64,000 bases of DNA, taken from Batkoa obscura (taxonomy: Eukaryota; Entomophthoromycota; Entomophthoromycetes; Entomophthorales; Batkoaceae). Of the stretch, positions 44,831 through 56,436 are shown piece by piece; within the stretch, counting starts at the first letter, position 1, and each line of letters begins with the position of its first letter. Under the pieces are notes generated by a model. The model saw only the letters and a program-made list of their open reading frames with translations. It was not told the DNA's origin and made no database searches. The DNA is taken from the NCBI GenBank assembly GCA_030770535.1, contig JASVEC010000009.1, forward strand, positions 1,364,001-1,428,000, in the 5' to 3' direction. The translations under genes and the position numbers were made by a program.

Positions 44831-45823
44831 ATGGCTTTAGAGTGGGACTCAACTAGATCTTTCGGTTATGAAATTATTTTGTTTATATTTTGCTTTTTTA
44901 CTATCTTCTTAAATGGTTTGGTATTATGGGTCACAGCCACAAGAAGCAAAAGGGATAGAGCCATAGATAGTCAGCTTATAAACTTTATTGCTACCTTTGA
45001 TACTTTTGTAGCTGTTATCTTAGGTGGTTCGCAAATATATAGATGGAGCAACCATCAAACTCATGATAATTTAGAAGATGGAATATGGTGTACTTTGAGT
45101 GCTGTTTTAATTAATGCTACAAGTTTCATTGCTTTAGGTTTGACAGCCCAGCTTTCTATCATTCGTTACTTAGCTATTGTTAAAGGATACGCTATAAAAA
45201 ATTATAAATCAACGATAGCCTCAATATCTATCGTTGTATTTTTTGTAGCTCTTTTTGTAGCTACCAGGGCTATAGGTGTGTCGAGGCTTATGCCTTCAAC
45301 CCTCTACTGTATCCCTACCACTGAAGCGAGAGCAACTGTTGGTCATACTATTTATACACTTGTAATTTTTCTGATAATTGCACCTGTTATTCTCAGCATA
45401 CCTATTTTTTATGGTCTAGTATCCCTCCATTATTACAATCTAAGTGTTAAAATGAGAATGGAAACGGACGGTTTGAGGAAGGTAGTATATTTCCCACATT
45501 CTCGTCACATCTATTATCTTTTCGCATTCACTTTTGTTTATCTACTTTCTTTAATGCCACAACTTATTTTACTTATAGTTGAAGCAGCTTCCGATTTTAA
45601 AAGAGATTATATTATGGATTGTGTAACCCTATTTTTAATCTTTAGTGGCTCTCTAATTAACCCTCTATTCGTTTTAACTTTACACCCAGAATCGCGTTCA
45701 AAATTGGTATCTTTATTCAAAAGAGATTCAATGAAAGAACGTCCTATTGATATTGATGTTGATAGATATAGGATGCACTCTGGTAGTCAATTGGTTAATG
45801 AATCTCATTTTTCCACAAATTAA
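44831..45823 (+). CDS. Rhodopsin-like (class A) G-protein-coupled receptor
   Basis: Single exon, 330 residues, seven hydrophobic segments. Class A markers: N in TM1 (FLNGLVLW), Cys at the start of TM3 (GIWCTL), and R in the TM3 end SIIRYLAIV in place of DRY. A Cys in the second extracellular loop (STLYCIPT) could pair with TM3. TM7 has GSLINPLFVLTLHPESR, an NPxxF/Y-like motif followed by helix 8. A 40-residue cytosolic tail follows. The protein would sit in the plasma membrane and signal through heterotrimeric G proteins; the ligand is unknown. True rhodopsin-family receptors are rare in fungi but expanded in some early-diverging lineages. No Schiff-base Lys is evident in TM7, so it is not an opsin. 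Confidence 0.85.
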   Translation: MALEWDSTRSFGYEIILFIFCFFTIFLNGLVLWVTATRSKRDRAIDSQLINFIATFDTFVAVILGGSQIYRWSNHQTHDNLEDGIWCTLSAVLINATSFIALGLTAQLSIIRYLAIVKGYAIKNYKSTIASISIVVFFVALFVATRAIGVSRLMPSTLYCIPTTEARATVGHTIYTLVIFLIIAPVILSIPIFYGLVSLHYYNLSVKMRMETDGLRKVVYFPHSRHIYYLFAFTFVYLLSLMPQLILLIVEAASDFKRDYIMDCVTLFLIFSGSLINPLFVLTLHPESRSKLVSLFKRDSMKERPIDIDVDRYRMHSGSQLVNESHFSTN

Positions 45824-47827
45824 AGTTTATATTTATATTAATATTCTATTTATATTTTTTACTTGTATTCACATTTTTAATATTATATCTGATACCAAAC
45901 CACTGTATTTTAAGATTAAAATTAGACTTTTAGTAAAAAAAACTACTCAAACTATACAAAATAAGTAAGCTTAATCTGTCACCTTTATTTTTATGAAATT
46001 TCCCCCGAAAATCATTTACTGTTATTATTCTAAATACAAGATTCTATCATCATAAACTAGATTATTTATTGGAAAACGATAAAGATTCATATTACTTAAT
46101 GTTTAAACACAATCGATACTTAATTCTTTGTTTTGCATATGTTTTCATTATAACCTATAAAATAATTGATATCTATTCACTATCTAATATAAGATTTTTA
46201 ACAAGACTTATGAGTGCTCTTAATACAAACAGCACTTGTAAAAGATAAGTTAAATTAGCTTGATTCGGTTTAATTTTTAATATTTTGGATATAAAATCAA
46301 TGATACAAAACGTTTTGACGATGAAGGGATGTTATTTTATAGTCATAAGTTAAGGATATATCGTATTAAAAAGATCTTAGGTAATACCATTACAACTGTA
46401 TTTTCTTTTTGTAATCCAAACTCCTTAGTTCAGTAAGCGAGTGTATCGAATTCTAATATTACAAGTTCTCAAAATTGTATAACTTTAATCCTTATAAATC
46501 GGTTGAAATTACTATAGACCTACATGCTATACCTATAATCTGTTATAAAACAAACAGCATAAATAAAAACTTTATCCCAAAGCTATTATTTTCAGGTAAT
46601 TACTCATCTTTGGCATTCAAAGCACTGATTAGAGCAATGTTAACGTTTAAAACAATAGAGAAACCCACTTAGCTAATCATACCCTTACGTTCTAAACAGG
46701 TTTTGGATAAAATATATATGGATGCTTTCAAACATGAATTCGAATTAATATGTAAGCAAAAAATAACAACCCCAGTTATTGATTTATGGCAGTAATTTAT
46801 CCTTGATTTCCATTAAAGTTAGCTGTCACTAGTTTTCGTCAGGATAATTTAAAAAAAAAGCTTGAGTTAAATTTTTATAGTCATTATAATGAAGCTATAT
46901 TACTGTTTTGTTATGAAAATAGTAAAATAGTCGAATATATTATTGATATTGGTTTTCTAAAGAGCAATATTTAAATGAGAAAATCATATTTAGAATTGAC
47001 TTTTTTGATATTTTGTTGAAATTTCTCATTACAATGAGACAAAATAAAATTGATTTTATAAAATTAAAATAATAAGTAACGACTATAAACAACCAATAAA
47101 GATAATAAAGTGCTTTATTTCTGATAGTAATATTTTAAATAATTATTCAAATCGCTTAATAATCAAAACTAGCTTACATAATGCAGTATTACGTCAACAC
47201 TATTGTGTAATAAGGAGCGCTGTATATTAACATATATATACCTCAAGTATAAAATATGAGCTCTACAATGATTTAATAATACGGCAAAGCCCTGTATTAT
47301 ATTTTAAGCTCCCAACCGTTTAATACGAATGTAATAGTATTGTTTTTTAGTTCAGATTTTATATGACTGTAAAATATTACATCAAAATATAAAAAAATGT
47401 AATAGAAAAGTAGAAATATTAGTATTTATTTGATAAAAATAAAAAATATGAGCAAATTCATTGAAATGAATTATAGATTGGTTTAATAGCTTGCATAATT
47501 GTATTATGCTATTTTTAATCTTTTCAGCTGCTTCATCTCTATTGTGAATTATTTAGTGGCGGTTTTTGCAGTATACAAATTGTTAATTTTACTTAATAAT
47601 TGGATTGTTATTTAGTTGAATTTAGAAAAATTTTATTTTAAAATGAGCAGCTAAATAATTTATAAAAGAAATGAAGTATTCGTAAATAATTGCTCTATTC
47701 AATCAACTTTAAATAGATTAGCTAGACCCTAAATGCTTAAAAACTATGCTATATGATGGGAGTAATATAAAAGTTGATATGATAACAGTAAAAAGATAAA
47801 AAACATCTTACGAAAAAAATATTAAGA
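45824..47827. other. Long spacer with a possible gene relic
   Basis: 46,475-46,980 carries consecutive pieces such as DLHAIPIICYKTNSINKN and FIPKLLFSGNYSSLAFKAL. IYMDAFKHEFELICKQK, then NEAILLFCYENSKIVEY, follow, all separated by stops. This suggests one decayed coding gene, family not recognised. The rest is AT-rich with nothing supported. Confidence 0.35.
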
Positions 47828-48571
47828 ATGGATTATGATAAAATAGGACAACAAATTCTTCATAATGATAAAATATATAACGTATGTAGTATAGCATTTG
47901 GTGTAATAGTTACTATAGTTGGTATGGTGACTTTAATAAATGGCCAAAAGTCAAAGAAATTACATCATCTTGTGTCCAGCTTTACTTCAATATTCCTTAT
48001 ATGTACAGGCGCTGGTTTAGTAATCATATACCTTATCAATAGCCCCTTTAAGCCCACTGTCATCTATCCTACCATCTTGCACATGATTATAGCATTGGTC
48101 ACTACTAGCTTTGCAATTTCTATTTTAATTTCAGCGTTTGTTACTTATTATGATAAATTCTTTGGTCTTATTATTGGGTTAACTACTGTAATGACGATAG
48201 GCTATGGTATCGCACTTCTTACTGAGCATTCCATTGCTATAGCTATGTTAACTCTTGTTCCTGGTTTGATTGGCGGGTTATTAGGTATTTTTTATACCAA
48301 AAAATTAGAAATCTTCGCTTCACCAGCTTTAGCTGGGTTCTTGATTTCTAAAGGGATGTATTTTATAACAACCAGGACAATTATTTTAAAGCTTAGTATT
48401 GAATCATACATAGCGTTTTATTATGATATTACTATCATTGCCGTTGCTATTCAAATGATTATCATTGGTGTTTTTGGTGGCTATAACTTGTATTTGTTTT
48501 TAAAAAAGAAAAAAATAGCAATTCATCCATTGAATGAAGATAGATTAAGTGAAATTGTATGTAAAAATTAA
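47828..48571 (+). CDS. Multipass membrane protein (seven or so segments), possibly TM7S3/TMEM198-like
   Basis: Single exon, 247 residues, with hydrophobic segments at about 20-38, 48-68, 80-105, 110-128, 134-153, 160-177 and 202-228. It ends in LFLKKKKIAIHPLNEDRLSE, a cytosolic basic tail. Glycine-rich helices (LVPGLIGGLLGIF) recall the DUF4203/TM7S3-TM198 family, but I am not sure. No GPCR signature (no NPxxY or DRY-like motif). It lies ~2 kb downstream of the GPCR on the same strand. Confidence 0.6.
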   Translation: MDYDKIGQQILHNDKIYNVCSIAFGVIVTIVGMVTLINGQKSKKLHHLVSSFTSIFLICTGAGLVIIYLINSPFKPTVIYPTILHMIIALVTTSFAISILISAFVTYYDKFFGLIIGLTTVMTIGYGIALLTEHSIAIAMLTLVPGLIGGLLGIFYTKKLEIFASPALAGFLISKGMYFITTRTIILKLSIESYIAFYYDITIIAVAIQMIIIGVFGGYNLYLFLKKKKIAIHPLNEDRLSEIVCKN

Positions 48572-48970
48572 GCTTGATCATAGTATTTTATCAATAAATT
48601 TATGTATTTATTTTACCATTTTAGCATATTTTATTCATATATAGTTAAATATTAATTGTGATATAATCTAATGCTTTAGTTGCTTTAAACTTATACTATG
48701 AAAAAACAAATGATACTGTTGAAAAAATAGATCCCTATATATTGACAAATTTTGGACTATTGAAAGGTAGCAATTATATACAGAGTACACAGAAATCAAA
48801 CCGTTAACATAGAATTTGAATAGTAAGATTTTTAACTTTGCAAAAGTAAAATATAGACTTATATTATAAATAAGTATACATTAAAACTATTATTTTACAG
48901 ATAGTTTCAACCTTTTTTTCTAGTGTAATGTCACATAAATAACCAATATACAAAAAAAAATCAACAACAC

Positions 48971-49043
48971 GCTCATAACTGGGATCGAACCAGTAACCTC
49001 CCGATTAACAGTCGGACGCGCTAGCCAATTGCGCCATACGAGC
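48971..49043 (-). tRNA. tRNA-Asn(GTT)
   Basis: Reverse strand: acceptor GCTCGTA/TATGAGC, anticodon arm CCGAC with loop TGTTAAT (anticodon GTT), T-arm CTGG-TTCGATC-CCAG. No intron. Confidence 0.97.
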
Positions 49044-49551
49044 AATTGAATTTTAATTGAATTCTGGGATAATAAAAAATATATAAACTATTTTAAATAT
49101 AAATCCTGTAGTCACTGCTAACCGGATATCTAATCCGCATACACAATTAATGATTTATAACATGTAACATTACAATTGTTGGGTCTAAATTAATTAACTA
49201 TTTATATAGTGTTATAGCGTTCATGGTATGTTGTTTTATAGAGTGAGCTGTGATTTATATTGTATTAGGCTAGAATATGGAAGTATATGGTAGAAATAAG
49301 GCTTAACAGTATTTTCTAGTTTATATTTTATGGAATATTGCTAGTAGAAAATCATTTTTTAAGTAATCAAAAGTTGACGTATTTCACGAACAAGTACAAA
49401 ATGGTTCTAGTAATTTATATATAGTAATACGCATGACAGAAGGTCACTTTTGCAATCAAATAACCTACCTAAAATTATTTACTTAAAACGAGTATAAAAT
49501 AAAAAGAAATTATTTTTTTAATTAGTAGTACTAAATTGAAGACAATAAAAA
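49044..49551. other. Spacer between tRNA-Asn and SDR3
   Basis: AT-rich, no gene seen. It presumably includes the SDR3 promoter. Confidence 0.4.
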
Positions 49552-50646
49552 ATGGATAACAAAAAATGCGCAATTGTTACTGGAGCTGCTTCTGGGTTTG
49601 GTAAAGCCCTAACTTTAATATTGGTTAAAAATGGGTACGTAATAATTATTTAAAGAAATATAAAGTTTTTAATAAAGCTATATGTTAGAATTAAAGTGAT
49701 TGCTGCCGATATTTCAGTTGAAGAGGGTCAAGCTTTTGAAAAAGAAGTTAATAAGTAAGCTGACAACTAAAGTTAATAATAACAGTTAACATCTTATCTA
49801 TTATTGTTCAGAAATGGAAAAAATATTGTATTTGTTAAGTGCGATGTTACCAAAGAATCTGACTTGATTAATCTATTTGAGCAAGCTACTCAGCACTTTG
49901 GTAGTGCTCAAGTAAAATTTTCTAACAATTATTATAAGTAATATTTACCAAATTAAATAGATCATGGTTAACAATGCCGGTATTGGACCAGCAGAACACT
50001 TTAATACTACTACAAGTAACAAAACTAAAGTAGTTTCCTATATGTTTACTAACAAAAAATAGAGGCCATTGATCCCGTAGTGGCTGTTAATTTAACGGCT
50101 GTCTTAAAAGGAACTTCTTTAGCTATTCAACATTTTAATCAACAAAAAGCAAAATCAAATCAAAAAGATTTAGATTTTTCAATTATCAATGTTTCTTCAG
50201 CTTCTGCAATCATCCCATTAACTATTTCCCCAGTTTACTCAGTTACTAAAATCGGCGTAAGATTATTATTTCAATTATCTTTTTATTTGTTTAACATTTT
50301 TTTCTTAGGTTTTATATCTTACTAAAAACTTTGATTATTTATCTAAAAAAGGAATCAGAGTTAACGCCGTTGCCCCTGCCTTTTCACGTAAGCCTTTATA
50401 TCATTGTTTATTAATATGAGTTCCTAATTAAATCTAGCTACTAAAATCATGGATAACGGTAAGAATAGTTCAGTATTTAAAAAAATAGTTGAAGGTCAAG
50501 GCGGTTTGATTCCAATTGAAAAGGTTGCTAATCAAATGTTCAAATTAATTCAAGACAAATCAAGTTTTGGTGAAGTAGTAGTTATTGGGCCCAATAAGGA
50601 GTATCTTGTACCTAAAAATCCATTAAAAGGATTGAATAAATTATAA
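49552..50646 (+). CDS. Short-chain dehydrogenase/reductase SDR3
   Basis: Seven exons (49552-49634, 49689-49754, 49812-49911, 49961-50015, 50063-50256, 50309-50387, 50438-50646) give 261 residues. Motifs: VTGAASGFG cofactor loop, Asp in IAADIS (NAD preference), CDVTKESDL and VNNAGIGPAE. INVSSASA holds the catalytic Ser, SPVYSVTKIG the Tyr and Lys, and RVNAVAPAFS follows. The five internal exon lengths equal those of SDR1 and SDR2, so the three arose by duplication after the introns were in place. It stands alone, 7 kb from the other two and on the opposite strand, converging with BET2 (stops 67 bp apart). Confidence 0.92.
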
Positions 50647-50713
50647 ATTTATTAAACGTTTAATATCAAATAACACACATTTTTAATTATTATTTTAAAA
50701 TAAATTCATTTTT

Positions 50714-52033
50714 TTAATTATTTAAATTAGCTAATACATCTGTAGGTAAACAATAGGCGGAATCTATACTTTTTAATTGGGAGTTTCCTAACAACGATAG
50801 CCCTAAACAATAATTAACGACCTGATAAACGATAAGTGATAAAACATACCTGTTAGACCAAATAAAGTATGAAATACGTCACTCATATGTCCAGGTCGAT
50901 CACAAAAGCCTCCGACTTCAACATCCTTTAATAAAATATTAAATATAATATTATTATTTTTATTATTATTTTGTTACCTGACATTGTAATATAAAATTTG
51001 TCAATTTCTCTTTATCAATCCAATCTACTCTATCTAACGTTTTTAAAGAGGACAATACCCACCATGAATAACATACCTTTAAGAATTATTAAAATCTTTA
51101 CATAATTATAGTCAGTGAACAAATTACATCTTCTAGTTTTTCTGGGCGTCCATTTAAGCCACCATTAGGTAACTGTCTTTCAGCCAACCACCAAGCTAAG
51201 CGGTCTCTTTTATCTCCCAAAAAGTCAAGCATATTGATGATCTTTAAGCTTGATACGCAACAGAAAACTAAACGTTACGTCACAATAAAATAAAAAACAA
51301 TATTTATGAAAGACTGCTTACTTTGTCCCGCATGTGATTCTGCCCCTGGTATTGCTCCAAATCCAGCATCATAATTAAAGCACTCAATAATCGAATTGGC
51401 TACCAAAATAAGGTCAATCTCATTTAAAGCATTTAATAAAGATAACGCATTAAGCGCTGCATAACTAAACCTTGTATCCTTTTCACCCCATTTATCACCC
51501 ATAAAGTGGCCACTTTCTAGACATTGTAACCCTTTTATAAATTGAATGATTTTTGGTTTAATGGACTCGATTCTGTCCAATGTATTGTAGATAGCTAATA
51601 CTTGGATGCCGCTTAATGTGTATAATAGATGAGAATCATGGCCTGGGCTGCCACCAAAACCCCCGTCTGGGAAATTGAGTTATTATTTTTATATTTATAG
51701 CGTTATTATAAATTACCTTCTTCATTATAACATTCTAATACAAATTTGATTACATCTTCTTTATCATAGGTATCCAAGCTATCTAATAAATACAATGCAG
51801 TTACACTCCAGTAAATAGCACTCAATTTTAAATGTTCCGAATGCCAATATTCTAAAGTATCTTTTTTCTATGGAATTTAATTGTTAATGTTAGATAATGG
51901 AATTGTTTATTATATAATCTTAAAATCATATCATTTTGTAATATTTAGTAAATTGAAATAACTGAAACAAAATATTTACATCATCTAACTCCTTTAAAAA
52001 GTTTATATGTTTTTCTATTAATAAAGATTGCAT
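50714..52033 (-). CDS. BET2: Geranylgeranyl transferase type-2 beta subunit
   Basis: Seven exons (52033-51980, 51867-51717, 51666-51322, 51267-51128, 51076-50978, 50925-50850, 50802-50714) give 317 residues. Prenyltransferase-beta QW-type repeats are clear: [37 protein letters not shown] and [13 protein letters not shown]. Zinc ligands are seen as Asp and Cys in LEDVCYSWW and His in SDVFHTLFG. The N-terminal [16 protein letters not shown] and C-terminal [13 protein letters not shown] also match RabGGTase beta rather than the farnesyl or GGT-I enzymes. With the alpha subunit it attaches geranylgeranyl groups to Rab C-termini delivered by Rab escort protein, encoded at 4,283-6,337. Confidence 0.94.
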
Positions 52034-52770
52034 TTTAATATCGAAAAAAGTTAAAGTTGATTTTCGTGTTTATTCTGTTTTGGCTTTGGATTCGTAAATA
52101 AAAACTATTTTTGATTATTTCATCAAAGAATTTGTTCAATCTTAAAGAAAAATAAAAACTAGCTTAAAAAGAAAAAATATTTTCATTTATAGAACTAGCA
52201 ATTTCTACCTAAAGGAATCATCGCTAAATGAAGGATACTAAAAAGTAATGAAGGAGTATCGTGTTGATAGATAGAGAAGCACATATAATTAATTAATGAT
52301 ATCAAAAGCGAAAACATTTTTTCATATCACAAATCTAAAATCCATCGTTTAAAACGAAAATTATTTTAAAACATTGCTAGACTTAGAAAAAGAAGATTAT
52401 AAAAATTATTTAGCAATGTCATCTGTAAAATTTTTATAGAGACTCTTATTAAATGCATACTATAAGAAGTTTTCAATCATTTTTAATATTATTTACTGCT
52501 CACACTGTCTAATTTATATTATTTTTTCGTATATTCTCTTTTTCAAACAAGTAATTAGTTACTCTGTCGCCAAAAAAATAGTTTGAGTATAGTTCGAAAA
52601 TTTATATATTTTTAATTGTTATTCTTTACACAATTAATATAAACAAAATAAATCACATATTTAGAAAATAGATCTAATGTAGATTAAAATTATATAACTA
52701 TATTATAAAATAAACATTGTTAATATTCAGTTGGCTAAAAAGAACGATTTTTACATTTTTCCTTAAGGCA
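52034..52770. other. Spacer upstream of BET2, no gene recognised
   Basis: AT-rich; presumed BET2 promoter at the left side. Nothing else supported. Confidence 0.4.
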
Positions 52771-52772
52771 AA

Positions 52773-52811
52773 ATCTAGATTAAATTAAAATTAAAATTAA
52801 AATTAAAATTT
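52773..52811. repeat. (AAATTA)n microsatellite
   Basis: About six tandem copies of a six-base unit (AAATTAAAATTAAAATTAAA pattern). It lies exactly where the neighbouring F-box relic should have its first codons. Confidence 0.8.
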
Positions 52812-52821
52812 AATCACAGTT

Positions 52822-54122
52822 ACCAGGTATTGTAATCGAAAATATATTTACATACGTCAATCCAGGTGATTTATTTGACTTACGCTTTTTAAATAAATCT
52901 TTATTCAAAAACATAAACTCTATATCATCAAGTGTAATATGATATATTCGATTTATAGTGGTAGTAAATATGATGAATACAAACAGTATAAATAAAAAAT
53001 TATTGAAGAAAACGAGTTATTGATGAGACATGTAAATGCTGACACTTTTACTCTTGAAAAGTTATTATATTGTCCAAATATTAAGTCTTTCGAATTTTTT
53101 GATTTAGTTATTGATAATGAGGATAGTAGTCTCTATGATGGTATAATGAGTATTCCATTACCAAGATTTAAAAAAATAAGTATAATTCCTTATGAGTATA
53201 AATTTTTTTAAAGTTTTTCCGCTAATTATTCAAATCAAATTGAGTATTTCGAACTAGTTGAAATGGGTGATGTACATATCAAAGAAGTAATCAGGCATTT
53301 GAACCCAAATGGCTTAAGATCATTTATATTGTTCTCTGAAGGATCTTTAAACATTGAAAGAGTGAATGGCGTCAAACCGAATTTCAAAAAGTTAATAGGA
53401 TTACGTTTAAAGTATAATGTAATTATTATCTCTCCTGAAACATTTAAATCAAGTGCAAATTTCAAATCCGGGTTAGATTTAGAGATCAAAGGGTTTATAA
53501 ATAACAGGGTTATTCAATGTTTTGGGGATTTAAAAAGATTAAAAATATAAACTTAATAGATAGCAATGCTGGTGTTTTTGCAGAAAATAATACTAACAAT
53601 ATTATATGTTTATTTGAAAGAAGCCATCTAAATAGTATAGGGCATCTTTATGCAGATAATCAAATTAGTGAGGCATTTATAAATTTATCAAGTTTAATAG
53701 AAGTGTGCATCCCAGAGTTGTCAATAAATTTATTAGAATCTATATCTTTAGTACTAAACATTTAGAAGATTTGATGTGAGAAGGTATGACTTGACATTAA
53801 CATAGTATTGAGTTGTTTTGAGTATATATGCAGTATACCTAATTTTTTTGATGATTTATATAAGTTGTTTTAATGTAAATTTATAAAACAAATCGAAGTG
53901 TGGTCTTATGAGGAGGCGCTTATAAGATTTAATTATTTTTTATTTATCTTTCCAAACCTTGATGCTATTAAATTTAGCTAATTTATTCTAGAAGAATGTG
54001 ATGCTCAGATTGCTGACATACTTACTACTCCGCCATTAATCATTAGTCCTGTTGGGAATAAAACGCTCAATAAATTAATTGAAAATAATTCGATGATTAG
54101 TTGGTGTAAACTAGAGAACTAA
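52822..54122 (+). pseudogene. F-box gene relic F1
   Basis: Starts without Met as QLPGIVIENIFTYVNPGDL and FDLRFLNKSLFKNINS, then a TGA. Later pieces MRHVNADTFTLEKLLYCPNI, IKEVIRHLNPNGLRSFIL, RVIQCFGDLKRLKI and SMISWCKLEN match the intact gene at 58,390-59,685 along its whole length. Several frameshifts and stops, and the start codon is lost. Confidence 0.85.
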
Positions 54123-55355
54123 ATGCATTAATTTAACTTTTTAGTACATATCAAATACAGTAAAAGTAATCTTTCTTATTTTGAATCTCCAAAGCTTAAT
54201 TCTTTCCTTTTTAAAATGAAGTGAAAAGTTGAGGGATATTTACTAGAAAAGACAGTACAAATGAAAAAGAGGGGTGATTATCCAAGCAGATACAGGGAGA
54301 AAGTGGAGTCTCTATAGTTTGAACGTCATGCTTTTATAGAAGATTGTAAAATCTTGTATATGGTAATGTTTTTACACCTACTTAATAAATCAAATGCTGT
54401 GGCGAAGGAGAGGCCAAAATATTTCATAGCATGTACGGTTGTAATAATCAGTATAATGGACCCAATCAAAGTAAAAACTGTTTTGTATCAATAAACTAGT
54501 AGTTTTCTGCTATATTGGGAGTTTTTGGGCTTTACTTCTTTTGGATGAGGAATTACAAAGGAAAAAGCAATTCTGGGTCTACGTTCGTAACATTTATGCT
54601 AAGGAAAATGTCTCTTAGATTTTAATTAACCTTCTTGAATAATTAAATAAATGATAGTTAGTGCCTTTCACTTAGAAAATTGCTTACAGTATAGATGGTA
54701 CGAGAAGGTAATAAAGGGAGAGAGAATTTCACTATAATTTTTATACTATTAAGTATCAGAGAAAGCTTAGTATAGAGAATAATGTAGCTTGTAAATTACT
54801 TTATAATCAAATATTTAATTTTTAAAAATAAAATTATGAATAAACTTTTACTATAAGAACTGATTTATAGACTATATATTTTATAATATTGTATTGTATG
54901 CTGGTGACATAACATCACTATTCTTTACTCCAGTATACCTATTATACATACCCGGATTCAGATACACAGGTTATAAATCTTACTGTCAAATACATGCCAC
55001 CCAAATCAAAAGGTAACACTTCATCGTGAACCCCTACTAACTACAATATGGTCAAATAGCATCCACATTCTTTTACTAAAAGCATTTCCCTCATACACTT
55101 TATTTTATTTTATTTTTTATTTTATGCATATAATAAAACATTTAGGGTTTTGTATCTATAAGGAGCTTTCTAAAATGCTAATTAAAAAAACTACTATAAT
55201 GAAATAAAGGGATATCTGGTAGCATAATAAAATTTTACCAATAGAGCATTTTTTCGTTCTGCTAGCTAACAAAATTGTTAAGTACCTATTAATAAAATCA
55301 TTAGATGTATTGAAAAAACAATTCTATGTAAGAAACTATACTATTTTTTACATCA
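54123..55355. other. Spacer with decayed sequence
   Basis: 54,230-54,500 has short open pieces (for example MKKRGDYPSRYREKVESL) between stops, not recognised. The rest is AT-rich. Confidence 0.35.
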
Positions 55356-55460
55356 TATAGGGATGTATTTTTTTGTTTGAGAATTTTACTAACAATCTTT
55401 CCGCTCAAATAACGCTCAAAAAATGGAAAAAGTAATGAAACCAAAAAAAACATTCCCATA
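55356..55460. mobile_element. MITE copy 11
   Basis: TATAGGGATGTATTTTTTTG at the left, CCGCTCAAATAACG centre, ACATTCCCATA at the right. Same orientation as copy 1. Confidence 0.9.
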
Positions 55461-56436
55461 TTATTAAAATGTATTATAAACTTTAATAAAATAACGAATA
55501 GTCATAAATAATTTATCAAAGCTTATATATTTAATAAACTTTAATGAGTTAAGGTGTTTCGAAGTTTAAAATTTAAAATATTATAATTATAAATCTATTA
55601 TGATTATAATATTTTAGATTATATACTTTAACAAAAGATATAAAGTAATTGTATTTACTTTCAATTTTTCTTTATTAGAATGTATCAAGATACTAATAAC
55701 CAAAATAAAAGGAACGAGATTCAAATAGCTTATAAATTAGCTGAGAAAGTTTAGAACTTTAATACTAGAGGTAGTGGTACTGGTAGTAATATTAATGGCG
55801 ATATAAAATTTACAAAAGTACAATCAGAAGTTGGTGATACCTAGCATTGTTAAATATTATAATAAAGCATAAAGATACTCTCATTTATGTAGGTATGGCA
55901 TTACTTTCAAAGGCAGCATAGCTGAACTCAATATGAGTTTACTTAATACTGTAAAAGAATAAATAAGTCTAAATCAAAACAATAATCAAAATGGCTATTA
56001 AAATAGAAATTAAATCGTATATTAAATGTATACTAAAACGATGATTGAACCCCTCCTAAAAAACAACAATATGCTTATTAAATTATCAAGCTTTATTATT
56101 AAAATAAATTTTATTATGCTTTTGTAATAATTTCATTAATCAATTTCAAACTTTTTATAGATTTTATTGATATGAATTTATAATTTAATGAATTGGACCT
56201 CACCTTAATGGACTGGGAATATGACTTCCTTATTAGGTATATACAACTAATTGAACTACCATCTTGCTTTATTGACCTTTATATAAAAGCATCTAAAACT
56301 AAATGCATAGAATCTCACTTTTATTGAGACAAACTAATTACCGTCCTATGTTAAAGCTCGTTTTAAGGGACAATATCTCAAATTAATAGTAGCGGTTACA
56401 CTCTATGGGAAATCTGTTATAATTCACTATTTTCCA
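55461..56436. other. Spacer with a possible short gene relic
   Basis: 55,680-55,850 reads MYQDTNNQNKRNEIQIAYKL, AEKV, stop, then NFNTRGSGTGSNINGDIKFT. Unrecognised, possibly the start of a decayed gene. Nothing else seen. Confidence 0.3.

Noticed and set aside
4081-49043. All four tRNA genes on the minus strand as a meaningful bias
   Set aside because: Four genes are too few; chance for one shared strand is not small.
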